Origin: Bacteroidales bacterium
GTDB taxonomy: Bacteria; Bacteroidota; Bacteroidia; Bacteroidales; JAADGE01
Length of the DNA stretch: 16,645 nt
Assembly: GCA_029934265.1 (NCBI GenBank)
Contig: JAOZMN010000024.1
Location: 1-16,645 of the forward strand
Reading direction: 5' to 3'
Every line of letters starts with the position of its first letter. Within the stretch, counting starts at the first letter, position 1. Position numbers and translations under genes: made by a program. The notes beneath the pieces were generated by a model that ran no database searches, was not told where the DNA came from, and worked only from the letters and a program-made list of their open reading frames with translations. Shown in pieces: positions 1 through 7,386 of the stretch.

Positions 1-43
1 TTTTAAACTTAATACAATTTTAAAAAAATACATTTTTCAACCC

Positions 44-778
44 TTAATTCGCATTTTTAACAAATTGTGCAATATGGTTTAATAGTTCTATATATGCCGG
101 CATTTCTTTTTTATGGTAATGTAAGCTATGTATCAAAATATTTTTATCTATGTCAGTTTCAGAAAAAACAAAGTAATATTTTTTATTATCATCCTGATAT
201 TCAACCCTAATTAATTTACTCCATTCTATTATGATTTTAGATGTTTCCCCCAAAAATGTACTTATTTGATAAAGACTATCTTGTGTAATAATTATATTTT
301 CTTTTGCTGAACCGGAAAAAGAGGTGTCATTTAACCACAAAATTTCCTCATTTTGAGTTAAATTATAACATTTTTTCGCTTCAAGTAGTTTTTCTTCAGG
401 TATTGCCGGATAAATATAGCTTCTTATATAAGTAAATATTATTGGATTTTTATTTAACTCTTTTAAAATAAATTCTTTTACAGAAATGTTAGTGTTTATT
501 ATTTCTTTAATATCAGATAGAATTGGAATTCGTTTTTGTTGAGCAACATATTTGGTAAGTTTGTTTATTGTCTCTGAACCGGAAACAATATCATCAGGGA
601 TTTCAATAAAGAAATCATGTCTAAATTGCTCTATTATTTCAGCAATATCTAATTCATCGCAATATTCCGCAATATTTTTATCCGCTTGTATTTCTGAAAT
701 ATCGTATCCGTTTTTTTTGGAAATTTCCTGCTTTATGTGTTGCTCTATTTCAGCAATATTCTTCACACTTATTTTCAT
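44..778 (-). CDS. Acyl-carrier-like domain (no attachment Ser) fused to a PH-like domain
   Basis: Soluble 244-residue protein, no signal peptide or membrane segment. Residues about 5-78 read like an acyl carrier protein: amphipathic helices, a DELD motif at 41-44 where carriers have DSLD/DSLE, then IPDD at 60-63 and a final helix. The phosphopantetheine-bearing serine is replaced by Glu42, so this domain should not carry an acyl chain. Residues about 138-217 resemble a bacterial PH-like domain: an acidic EEILWLND stretch, GSAKE near 156-160, alternating strands and a conserved Trp186. The function is unknown to me; a scaffold or lipid/protein-binding role is inference. Its ATG overlaps the stop of the upstream 147-residue membrane gene by 4 bases (ATGA), which implies translational coupling. 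The ORF itself is clear. The domain calls are by eye. Confidence 0.72.
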   Translation of the reverse strand: MKISVKNIAEIEQHIKQEISKKNGYDISEIQADKNIAEYCDELDIAEIIEQFRHDFFIEIPDDIVSGSETINKLTKYVAQQKRIPILSDIKEIINTNISVKEFILKELNKNPIIFTYIRSYIYPAIPEEKLLEAKKCYNLTQNEEILWLNDTSFSGSAKENIIITQDSLYQISTFLGETSKIIIEWSKLIRVEYQDDNKKYYFVFSETDIDKNILIHSLHYHKKEMPAYIELLNHIAQFVKNAN

Positions 779-1218
779 TGAATGAAGACTGCTTTCCTTA
801 ACTTTATATTTAACATTAGGATGTTTTTTTTTACCTCCCTAACCAAAGTTTTTGCTTTCAGTCTTTTACATTCAAAAGAATTTTTTTTTATTATATTGTT
901 AATATCTTTATATTTTGCTTCTAACAAATCCTTTCCACGTGGAATGCTGTAATACTTAAATTCAATAACATTAGAATAATCTATTTTTTTATCTTTTTTC
1001 CAAAAACGTAAAGGATGCCTAATTAAAAGATAATCGCTCAATAAATCAACTTGATATAATATATGAGAGGAAAAATAATATAATATTAAAAAATAAATCA
1101 AAGAAAATAACATGTACTCATGTGTAAACGCTAATAGTCCCGGAATCATAAGGGGTATTACAATAAAAACGATACGAAAAGTGAGAGGACCGGACTTGAA
1201 TAATGCTTTATTTGACAT
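775..1218 (-). CDS. Two-TM membrane protein with a C-terminal PH-like domain
   Basis: 147-residue protein with two hydrophobic segments (about 14-31 and 33-51) and a short N-terminal tail, so both termini probably lie on the same side of the inner membrane. After the membrane part, residues about 52-145 alternate hydrophobic and polar in a beta-rich pattern (LLSDYLLIRHP, then KIDYSNVIEFKYYS) typical of bacterial PH-like (bPH/YdbT-like) domains that follow a TM pair. No catalytic motif is visible. The stop overlaps the start of the next gene (44-778), which also carries a PH-like domain, so the two products probably work together. The start ATG at 1218 lies about 96 bases after the recQ stop. 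The exact family is not recognised. Confidence 0.7.
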   Translation of the reverse strand: MSNKALFKSGPLTFRIVFIVIPLMIPGLLAFTHEYMLFSLIYFLILYYFSSHILYQVDLLSDYLLIRHPLRFWKKDKKIDYSNVIEFKYYSIPRGKDLLEAKYKDINNIIKKNSFECKRLKAKTLVREVKKNILMLNIKLRKAVFIQ

Positions 1219-1243
1219 AATATTGTTTTTCCTTTTTTCCTTT

Positions 1244-1315
1244 CTAATTGAGTTTTAAAATAGCAGAGTACTTTGAGTACCATTTCTTCTCTTTTATGAC
1301 TTCAAATCCAAACAT
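1244..1315 (-). CDS. Possible 23-residue small ORF overlapping the recQ stop
   Basis: Directly after recQ, the stop TGA and an ATG overlap (TGATG). The new frame reads 23 residues (starts MFGFEVIKEKKW, ends AILKLN) before TAG at 1246-1244. The stop-start overlap is a common arrangement for re-initiation. The peptide is charged and aromatic, and no family is recognised. It could equally be chance or the 5' remnant of a lost gene; length alone gives no support. It falls in the 96-base gap between recQ and the membrane PH-like gene. Confidence 0.22.
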   Translation of the reverse strand: MFGFEVIKEKKWYSKYSAILKLN

Positions 1316-3513
1316 CAATTTGCCATTTCCGACATAAATTTAATTCTTACCAAACGTATATCTTCTTCTGTATAATCTTCATCTTCAAGCTCTTTCATAG
1401 CTTCTTCAATAGAGCCTGTTTCGGATTCTTCCGCAAAATAAGCATAAATATCTTGCTGTTGTTCCTCTTCCATTACATGGTTTATATGATAAGAAATATC
1501 TAATTTTGTACCGGAATGAATTATTGCTTCAATTTCGGAAAGTAATTCTTGCATAGAAAAACCTTTTGCATGAGCAATGTCGTCCAAAGAAAGTTTTCTG
1601 TCAATATTTTGAATAATATATACTTTTACGCCGGATTTTTTTACGACCGATTTTACTACAAAGTCTTGCGGACGCTCAATTTCATTTTCTTCAACATAGG
1701 TTTTTATCAACGCTACAAATTCCTTTCCGTATTTTGAGGCTTTACCTTTGCCGACTCCGACTATTTTTTGCAGTTCTTCTATTGTTATCGGATATTGTAT
1801 GGACATATCTTCAAGCGAAGGGTCTTGAAAAATCACAAACGGCGGCACGTTCATTTTTTTTGATATTTTTCTTCTTAAACCTTTGAGTTGATTAAATAAT
1901 TGCTCGTCCGAAACTCTGCTTCCGCCTTGAATTTTGCCTCCGGAAGTATCATCACTGCTTTCCTCGTAATTATGATTATCCGACATTATTATCGAAAACG
2001 GTTTTTTCATATACTCCAAACCTTTTTCGGTAAATTTCAGAAGTCCGTAATTTTCAATATCTTTAAGTAAAAGTTTATGTATTAAGGCTTGCCTCACTAC
2101 TGCATTCCAAAACTTATCGTCTTTTTCTTTTCCGGAACCGAAAATTTCAAGTTCGTTATGTTTATACGATTTTATGGCGGAAGTTGCATCGCCGGCAAGA
2201 ATATGAGAAATATGTTCTCCTTTAAATCTTTCGCTGACAACTTCAACAGCATTCATAATTGTTAGAATATACGGCTGAGCTTCAAACTTAGGTTTCGGAT
2301 TCAAACAATTATCACAATTATTACACGGTTCGATTAATGTTTCTCCGAAATAATTAAGCAACATCTTCGGGCGACAAACCGACGATTCGGCATAAGCAAC
2401 GGTTTCCAACAAAAGCTGTCTGCCTATTTCCTGCTCGGCAACGGGTTTGCCTTGCATAAATTTTTCGAGTTTCTGAATATCTTTATAACTATAGAAGGTG
2501 ATACATTTTCCTTCGCCACCGTCTCTTCCTGCACGTCCTGTTTCTTGATAATAGCCTTCCAAACTTTTTGGAATATCAAAATGGATTACAAAACGCACGT
2601 CGGGCTTGTCGATTCCCATACCGAAAGCTATTGTGGCAACGATAACATCGACGTCTTCCATCAAAAATTTATCCTGATTTCCGGAGCGTGTAGCGGTGTC
2701 CATTCCCGCATGATATGCCAATACTTTTATATCATTTATTAAAAGCGTTTCAGTAAGTTCTTCAACTTTTTTTCGACTCAAACAATAAATTATTCCGGAT
2801 TTTCCTGAATTATCTTTAATAAATTTAATAATTTGTTTGGGTGCGTTCACTTTCGGTCTGATTTCATAATATAAATTCGACCTGTAGAAAGATGCTTTAA
2901 AAACTCTTGCTTCCGGTACTCCGAGATTTTTAAGAATATCGTGCTGAACTTTCAGCGTTGCCGTTGCCGTAAGTGCCATTATCGGAGCACGTTGTATTCT
3001 ATCGACTATCGGTCTGATTTTCCTGTATTCCGGTCTGAAATCATGTCCCCACTCAGAAATACAATGTGCTTCATCTATTGCATAAAATGATATTTTTATG
3101 GTTTGCAAAAAAGCAATGTTTTCTTCCTTTGTCAGCGATTCAGGTGCCACGTAAAGTAATTTTGTTACTCCGGAAGTTATATCGGTTTTGACTTTATTTA
3201 TCATCGTTTTGGTAAGCGATGAATTTAAAAAATGTGCAATTCCGGGGTCGGTACTGAAACTTCTCATAGAATCCACTTGATTTTTCATCAAAGCGATAAG
3301 CGGTGATATTACAATAGCTGTCCCTTCACAGATTAAAGACGGCAACTGATATGTCAAAGATTTTCCTCCTCCGGTGGGCATCAATACAAAAGCATCATTG
3401 CCTGATAAAACATTCTCTATAATAGTTTCTTGGTCTCCCTTGAAATTATCGAAACCAAAATATTTTTTTAAAACATCTTTTAAATTATTGGTATTAACTT
3501 GGCTCATATTCAT
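1315..3513 (-). CDS. recQ: ATP-dependent DNA helicase RecQ
   Basis: 3'-to-5' superfamily 2 DNA helicase of recombination and fork repair, 732 residues. Motif I is MPTGGGKS at 45-52 (Lys51); the DEAH box is at 147-150, followed by the RecQ aromatic-rich loop CISEWGHDFRP. LTATAT is at 181-186, and motif VI QETGRAGRDG is at 323-332. The RecQ zinc site is Cys380, Cys397, Cys400 and Cys403, followed by an RQC winged helix (about 410-505) and an HRDC domain (about 535-612). The last 120 residues hold a further HTH-like module and an acidic tail, as in many Bacteroidota RecQs, which makes it longer than the E. coli protein (about 610). The ATG at 3513 gives a normal N-terminus; a second Met at residue 3 is an alternative start. 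It is transcribed divergently from kdsD. Confidence 0.96.
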   Translation of the reverse strand: MNMSQVNTNNLKDVLKKYFGFDNFKGDQETIIENVLSGNDAFVLMPTGGGKSLTYQLPSLICEGTAIVISPLIALMKNQVDSMRSFSTDPGIAHFLNSSLTKTMINKVKTDITSGVTKLLYVAPESLTKEENIAFLQTIKISFYAIDEAHCISEWGHDFRPEYRKIRPIVDRIQRAPIMALTATATLKVQHDILKNLGVPEARVFKASFYRSNLYYEIRPKVNAPKQIIKFIKDNSGKSGIIYCLSRKKVEELTETLLINDIKVLAYHAGMDTATRSGNQDKFLMEDVDVIVATIAFGMGIDKPDVRFVIHFDIPKSLEGYYQETGRAGRDGGEGKCITFYSYKDIQKLEKFMQGKPVAEQEIGRQLLLETVAYAESSVCRPKMLLNYFGETLIEPCNNCDNCLNPKPKFEAQPYILTIMNAVEVVSERFKGEHISHILAGDATSAIKSYKHNELEIFGSGKEKDDKFWNAVVRQALIHKLLLKDIENYGLLKFTEKGLEYMKKPFSIIMSDNHNYEESSDDTSGGKIQGGSRVSDEQLFNQLKGLRRKISKKMNVPPFVIFQDPSLEDMSIQYPITIEELQKIVGVGKGKASKYGKEFVALIKTYVEENEIERPQDFVVKSVVKKSGVKVYIIQNIDRKLSLDDIAHAKGFSMQELLSEIEAIIHSGTKLDISYHINHVMEEEQQQDIYAYFAEESETGSIEEAMKELEDEDYTEEDIRLVRIKFMSEMAN

Positions 3514-3552
3514 TAATTCAAAATAAAAAATTCGGTAAGCAAATATTATCTT

Positions 3553-3560
3553 TATATTTG
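3553..3560 (+). promoter_or_regulatory. Candidate Bacteroidota -7 element upstream of kdsD
   Basis: TATATTTG matches the Bacteroidota -7 consensus TAnnTTTG. No good TTTG appears at the -33 position; the nearest match is TTCG about 19 bases upstream. It would leave a leader of about 190 bases before the kdsD GTG, so it is a weak call. Confidence 0.25.
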
Positions 3561-3598
3561 TAAGCTAAATTAAGAACTTTTTTCGGATATTAATACTT

Positions 3599-3630
3599 TT
3601 TATTAAAAATAATTAAATATTTTTAATAAA
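3599..3630. repeat. All-A/T 13-bp perfect inverted repeat in the recQ/kdsD divergent gap
   Basis: The arms at 3599-3611 and 3618-3630 are exact reverse complements made only of A and T (left arm TTTATTAAAAATA), with a 6-base centre. It lies in the 239-base gap between the divergent recQ and kdsD genes, where promoters for both must lie, so it could be an operator or a flexible or cruciform site. In an A/T-rich gap part of this symmetry may be chance. The rest of the gap (3514-3752) shows no gene. Confidence 0.45.
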
Positions 3631-3752
3631 CAAGATAGTCAATACAGTCTTAAATTACACATTTTGGCATTTTAACTGTCTAAGAACAAGAGCTTTAATG
3701 TTTTTGCAATTTTCGACTTTTAATTCTAATAATTCAAACTAATTTTTCATAA

Positions 3753-4721
3753 GTGAAAACAGACGAAAATATTATAGCGACGGCTCATAGAACCATAAAA
3801 ACAGAATACGATGCCGTCGGCAAACTGAAAAATCATATAAATTCTGATTTTGTAGAATCCGTCAAATTGATTTATAACAGTAAAGGAAGGTTAATTGTTA
3901 CCGGTATCGGTAAAAGTGCCAATATTGCTCAAAAAATCGTGGCAACTTTAAATTCTACGGGAACTCCGGCAATTTTTATGCACGCCACCGATGCCATACA
4001 CGGTGATTTGGGAATTATTCTTCCCGATGATGTGGTAATGTGTATTTCAAAAAGCGGAAATACTCCGGAAATTAAGGTGCTTTTACCATTAATTAAAAAT
4101 TTTGGAAATAAAATTATTGCAATGGTTTCGGAAATAAATTCTTTTTTGGCAAAAAATGCCGATTTTGTAATTCGTGCCACTGTCGAAAAAGAAGCCTGTC
4201 CGAATAATCTTGCTCCGACTTCAAGTACTACGGCACAGCTTGTTATGGGTGATGCTCTATCGGTTTGCTTATTAGATTACAGAAGTTTTACGGATATGGA
4301 TTTTGCAAAATATCACCCCGGCGGTACACTTGGCAAAAAACTTTATCTGACCGTAGGTGATTTATTTATAAGAAATGAAGCTCCGAAAGTTTCCGTAAAT
4401 GCGGAAATTAAAGATGTAATTATCGAAATATCTTCAAAAAGACTCGGAGTTACTGCGGTACTCGATGAAAATGATAAACTTTCCGGAATAATTACAGACG
4501 GTGATTTAAGAAGAATGCTGGAAAACAATGTTTCAACACAAAGTTTAAAAGCATCTGATATCATGACTTCAAACCCTCGTATCGTTTCGCCGGAGATGCT
4601 TGCTGTAAATGCTTTCGGGCTTATGAAAAAAAATAATATTACACAACTTGTAGTTGTAAAAGACGCTATATATAAAGGAGTGGTGCATTTGCACGATATT
4701 CTAAAAGAAGGAATCGTTTGA
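3753..4721 (+). CDS. kdsD: Arabinose-5-phosphate isomerase, KdsD/KpsF family
   Basis: Interconverts D-ribulose 5-phosphate and D-arabinose 5-phosphate, the first step towards Kdo for lipopolysaccharide; cytoplasmic. 322 residues, the usual family length. The N-terminal SIS domain (about 35-170) contains GIGKSAN at 51-57 and SGNTPE at 101-106, followed by HPGGTLGKK from 188. Lys54, Glu106, Glu147 and His188 line up with the E. coli KdsD residues Lys59, Glu111, Glu152 and His193 at a constant offset. Two CBS domains follow (about 205-260 and 268-322). The start is GTG at 3753; an in-frame TAA lies immediately upstream, so no earlier start exists. It is followed on the same strand by tatC after a repeat-containing gap. 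A neighbouring recQ, kdsD and tatC is familiar in Bacteroidota. Confidence 0.94.
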   Translation: MKTDENIIATAHRTIKTEYDAVGKLKNHINSDFVESVKLIYNSKGRLIVTGIGKSANIAQKIVATLNSTGTPAIFMHATDAIHGDLGIILPDDVVMCISKSGNTPEIKVLLPLIKNFGNKIIAMVSEINSFLAKNADFVIRATVEKEACPNNLAPTSSTTAQLVMGDALSVCLLDYRSFTDMDFAKYHPGGTLGKKLYLTVGDLFIRNEAPKVSVNAEIKDVIIEISSKRLGVTAVLDENDKLSGIITDGDLRRMLENNVSTQSLKASDIMTSNPRIVSPEMLAVNAFGLMKKNNITQLVVVKDAIYKGVVHLHDILKEGIV

Positions 4722-4780
4722 CAAATAACAATGAACAAATAATAATGAGGTCAGTATAAAAAGTATATTTTTTCACAATC

Positions 4781-4862
4781 AGACCCTTAGGGTTTTAATT
4801 AAAAGACTGTAAATTAAATATTTAGATTTGTTAAATTTTGTTAAATCAAACCCTAAGGGTCT
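4781..4862. repeat. REPIN/MITE-like element: inverted pair of CCCTWAGGG palindromes
   Basis: AGACCCTTAGGGTTT (4781-4795) and AAACCCTAAGGGTCT (4848-4862) are perfect 15-bp reverse complements 52 bases apart. Each arm is itself a near-palindrome (CCCT-T/A-AGGG), so the unit can fold as two small hairpins or one long one. The spacer is A/T-rich and contains further palindromes (TTTAATTAAA and TAAATATTTA). No target-site duplication is visible. It fills much of the kdsD-tatC gap (4722-4918). It may be a mobile palindromic repeat or act in transcript processing; no clear T-tract supports a simple terminator. Confidence 0.6.
4823..4830 (+). promoter_or_regulatory. Candidate -7 element for tatC inside the repeat element
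   Basis: TAGATTTG matches TAnnTTTG and lies about 90 bases upstream of the tatC ATG, within the spacer of the 4781-4862 element. No TTTG is found at the expected -33 position, so it may be coincidental. Confidence 0.2.
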
Positions 4863-4918
4863 TCTTATATCAAACTCAATAATTTTTTAAAAATTTTCAC
4901 AATTTCAAAAATTAATCA

Positions 4919-5713
4919 ATGAAAGATAAAGATATGTCATTTTTGCAACATCTTGAAGTGTTACGTTGGCATCTGATGAGGTCGATAATTGCAGTGGTTG
5001 TATTCGCAATAGTGGCTTTTATATTTAAAGATATTATCTTCGACCAAATACTTTTAACTCCGAAAACGCCGGAATTTTTTACAAATCGTATGCTTTGTGC
5101 TTTCGGAAAGTTAATGAACACCGACGGTTTATGTATAAACGATTACAAACTGGAAATTATAAATATTAAATTATCCGGACAGTTTGCTACGCACATAACG
5201 GTATCTATGGTTGCGGGGTTTTTGCTGGCTTTCCCATATGTATTTTTTGAGTTTTGGAAATTTTTATTGCCGGCTCTCAAAGAAGAAGAACGCAAACACA
5301 GCAGAGGAACAGTTTTTTTTACTTCGGTATTATTTTCTCTCGGTGCCTTGTTCGGATATTATATTATTGTTCCGCTGTCGGTAAATTTTTTGGGTTCGTA
5401 CAGTGTGAGTGATGCGGTTACAAATAAAATAAATCTTAATTCTTATATTCAAACTTTTACATCGGTTGTTTTGGCATCGGCAGTTATTTTTGAATTACCG
5501 ATATTTATTTTCTTCCTCTCAAAAATAGGTTTGGTAACTCCTGCAATTCTGAAAAAATACAGAAAGCATTCCTTAATAATAATTTTAGTATTATCGGCAA
5601 TAATCACACCTCCGGATATTTTCAGTCAAGTATTGGTTTCATTGCCTTTAATTATTCTGTATGAAGTCGGGATAAAAATATCGAAAAGAGTGGAACGAAA
5701 ACAAAATTCATAA
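4919..5713 (+). CDS. tatC: Sec-independent protein translocase subunit TatC
   Basis: Multi-spanning inner-membrane receptor of the twin-arginine translocase, which binds the signal peptides of folded exported proteins. 264 residues with about six hydrophobic segments (roughly 19-37, 90-110, 131-153, 178-200, 216-230, 236-251). Hallmarks are the N-terminal SFLQHLEVLRWHLMRS, FEFWKFLLPALKEEER before TM3, and TPPDIFSQ at 230-237, where Asp233 corresponds to the conserved TM5 acidic residue. The loop between TM1 and TM2 is longer than in E. coli and carries two cysteines (60 and 72). No tatA or tatB lies in the window, so they must be elsewhere. The ATG at 4919 is directly followed by the conserved start of the family. 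Confidence 0.95.
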   Translation: MKDKDMSFLQHLEVLRWHLMRSIIAVVVFAIVAFIFKDIIFDQILLTPKTPEFFTNRMLCAFGKLMNTDGLCINDYKLEIINIKLSGQFATHITVSMVAGFLLAFPYVFFEFWKFLLPALKEEERKHSRGTVFFTSVLFSLGALFGYYIIVPLSVNFLGSYSVSDAVTNKINLNSYIQTFTSVVLASAVIFELPIFIFFLSKIGLVTPAILKKYRKHSLIIILVLSAIITPPDIFSQVLVSLPLIILYEVGIKISKRVERKQNS

Positions 5714-5755
5714 TGCGAAAAATCAAATTTTATTTATTAACCTAAAATAACAACC

Positions 5756-6253
5756 ATGAAAAAATCTATTTACTTATTTTTGTCGGCAATTATTCTTATG
5801 TCCTTTTCTGTTCCGAGTGATAACTGGGTAACTTTCAAAAGCAAAAAAGCAAATTACAAAATTGATTTTCCGAAAAAACCGGAAATAAAAGAAAAACAAG
5901 GAAAACGTTCACTTACCGTAAAAGCCAAAAGTATTGACGAACACTACAGATATTCGCTAATTGCAACAGTTGCGAAAAATGAATACAAAGGGACAAAAGA
6001 ATTAACCGGAAAATTATACGAAATTTTTATAGAGAAATTAGGAGGGAAAGTTGAAGAGAAATCAACATTTAAAGTTGATTCTTTCGAGGGAATTTCCGCT
6101 AAAATTAAAAGTGATAAAGGAGCCTCAACTTTTTACAGAATAATAATTATCAAAAATATTATTTATCAATTTACAATTATTTCCGGCACCGATTATGCCC
6201 CGCAAGAAATACAAACTAAATTTTTCGGTTCTTTTAATTTACTGAAAAAATAG
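5756..6253 (+). CDS. Small secreted protein, possibly PsbP/Mog1-like fold
   Basis: 165 residues with a typical signal peptide (MKKS, hydrophobic core to about residue 18, cleavage near SVPS) and no lipobox cysteine, so periplasmic or secreted. The mature part starts WVTFKSKKANYKIDFPKKPE, a pattern (aromatic, short strand, YxIDFPxxP) seen in small PsbP/Mog1-like proteins, followed by alternating strands and a lysine-rich, cysteine-free body. No catalytic residues are evident and no precise family is recognised. It starts 42 bases after the tatC stop, so it is probably on the same transcript. It ends at the strong hairpin at 6266-6313. Confidence 0.75.
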   Translation: MKKSIYLFLSAIILMSFSVPSDNWVTFKSKKANYKIDFPKKPEIKEKQGKRSLTVKAKSIDEHYRYSLIATVAKNEYKGTKELTGKLYEIFIEKLGGKVEEKSTFKVDSFEGISAKIKSDKGASTFYRIIIIKNIIYQFTIISGTDYAPQEIQTKFFGSFNLLKK

Positions 6254-6265
6254 TGAATTACCGTA

Positions 6266-6313
6266 AACTTTACCGGCATCTACGGTATAAATGCCGTAGA
6301 TGCCGGTAAAGTT
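6266..6313. terminator. 20-bp perfect hairpin between convergent genes
   Basis: AACTTTACCGGCATCTACGG (6266-6285) is followed by an 8-base loop and its exact reverse complement (6294-6313). It lies 12 bases after the stop of the plus-strand gene and 18 bases after the stop of the minus-strand transglycosylase, the expected place for a bidirectional terminator. Neither side has an immediate T-run, so termination may rely on the stem alone; it could instead protect both mRNA 3' ends. Confidence 0.7.
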
Positions 6314-6331
6314 AAATAAAACTTACTTTAT

Positions 6332-7336
6332 TTACTCTGTACTTTTAATGATTTCGTCTTCTTTTATATCTTTGTAATATTTATAAGTTCGGGAATTTTT
6401 TTTTGGAATTTTGATAATATATTCTTTAGCTTTTTTATTTGTAAGTTGTCTTCTTCTGAGCCACGGATTTTGATATTTAAGCATTTTATAATTTATTCCG
6501 TTAAGTTCTGCAAAATCCGTTAAATTTTCGATAGTTGTATCTATTTTTATTTCCGTAGTAGGAATTACCGGATATAAATCTTGCTTACGAAGGTTAAATC
6601 CGTAATCTTTCGGATTTTCCATGATAAGTTTTATCGCAATGGTTCTGTAAACATACCTCGAAGTTTCTTTATTAAGAAGTAAATCATAATAACTTTCAAC
6701 ATTTTGTTCTTCCAGTCGGTCGTCAATACGTCCCGCTCCTACATTGTAAGATGCTGCTACCAAAGCCCAACTTTTATATTTGTTATGCGATTTTCGGAAA
6801 TATTCACAAGCCGCTTGTGTCGATTTTTCAAGATTATAACGTTCATCTACTTCGGTTGATACTTCCATTCCGTATTCTTTTGCAGTTGCTTTCATAAACT
6901 GCCAGACTCCTCTTGCACCTGCCGGAGACACCGCATTTGTAAGCCCACTTTCGGCTATTGCAAAATATTTAAGGTCGTCCGGCATATTGTTTTTTTTCAG
7001 AATAGGTTCAATTATCGGAAAATACCTGTTTGCACGTTTGAGGTACAAGAAAAGTTCAGAATGCCAATAAGCAACTTTCAATATTTCAAAATCAAGGGAT
7101 TCACGGACATCATAATTTTCTAATGGAACTTTTTCGCCGGCAAATTTCAATTTCTTCGGTAAAGGGAAATTGTATATTTTATAATTATTTCGTATTTCTT
7201 TACGATATTCTTTATCATTGATATTAGAAACTTTATTGAAAGTAAACAGATTCAAAAATCCGTATATCGCAAGCATGATAACTATCGAAAAAGTTATACC
7301 TTTTATTATATTAGTCATATTTTGTGTATTTCTCAT
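6332..7336 (-). CDS. MltD-like membrane-bound lytic transglycosylase with LysM-like tail
   Basis: Cleaves the MurNAc-GlcNAc bond of peptidoglycan with 1,6-anhydro product formation. 334 residues: an N-terminal membrane anchor (about 12-31), an SLT domain (about 105-240) and a LysM-like segment (about 258-312, ending KEYIIKIPK). The catalytic glutamate is Glu129 in AIAESGLTNAVSPAGARG, the family signature; GVWQFM and AASYNVGAGRI (about 194-204) complete the SLT motifs. There is no lipobox cysteine, so anchoring is by the N-terminal helix. The ATG at 7336 is preferred; Met7 is an alternative. It lies 50 bases downstream of the methyltransferase-glycosyltransferase gene with octamer repeats between them, and shares the 6266-6313 hairpin as its 3' boundary. 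Confidence 0.9.
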   Translation of the reverse strand: MRNTQNMTNIIKGITFSIVIMLAIYGFLNLFTFNKVSNINDKEYRKEIRNNYKIYNFPLPKKLKFAGEKVPLENYDVRESLDFEILKVAYWHSELFLYLKRANRYFPIIEPILKKNNMPDDLKYFAIAESGLTNAVSPAGARGVWQFMKATAKEYGMEVSTEVDERYNLEKSTQAACEYFRKSHNKYKSWALVAASYNVGAGRIDDRLEEQNVESYYDLLLNKETSRYVYRTIAIKLIMENPKDYGFNLRKQDLYPVIPTTEIKIDTTIENLTDFAELNGINYKMLKYQNPWLRRRQLTNKKAKEYIIKIPKKNSRTYKYYKDIKEDEIIKSTE

Positions 7337-7346
7337 TTATTTTAAT

Positions 7347-7378
7347 TATACAATGGTGTAATGGTACAATGATACAAT
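7347..7378. repeat. Four tandem octamers (TATACAAT-like)
   Basis: TATACAAT, GGTGTAAT, GGTACAAT and GATACAAT follow each other without gaps. The array fills most of the 50-base gap before the transglycosylase start. It is a degenerate short tandem repeat; copy number could vary by slippage and change the spacing upstream of that gene. Confidence 0.55.
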
Positions 7379-7386
7379 TATTTTTC

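Noticed and set aside
4343..4738. Minus-strand ORF of 131 codons opposite kdsD
   Set aside because: Antisense shadow of the CBS domains; no independent motif.
4722..4747. Direct repeat ACAAATAA..AATG just after the kdsD stop
   Set aside because: Short, A/T-rich and imperfect; not above what such a gap would give by chance.
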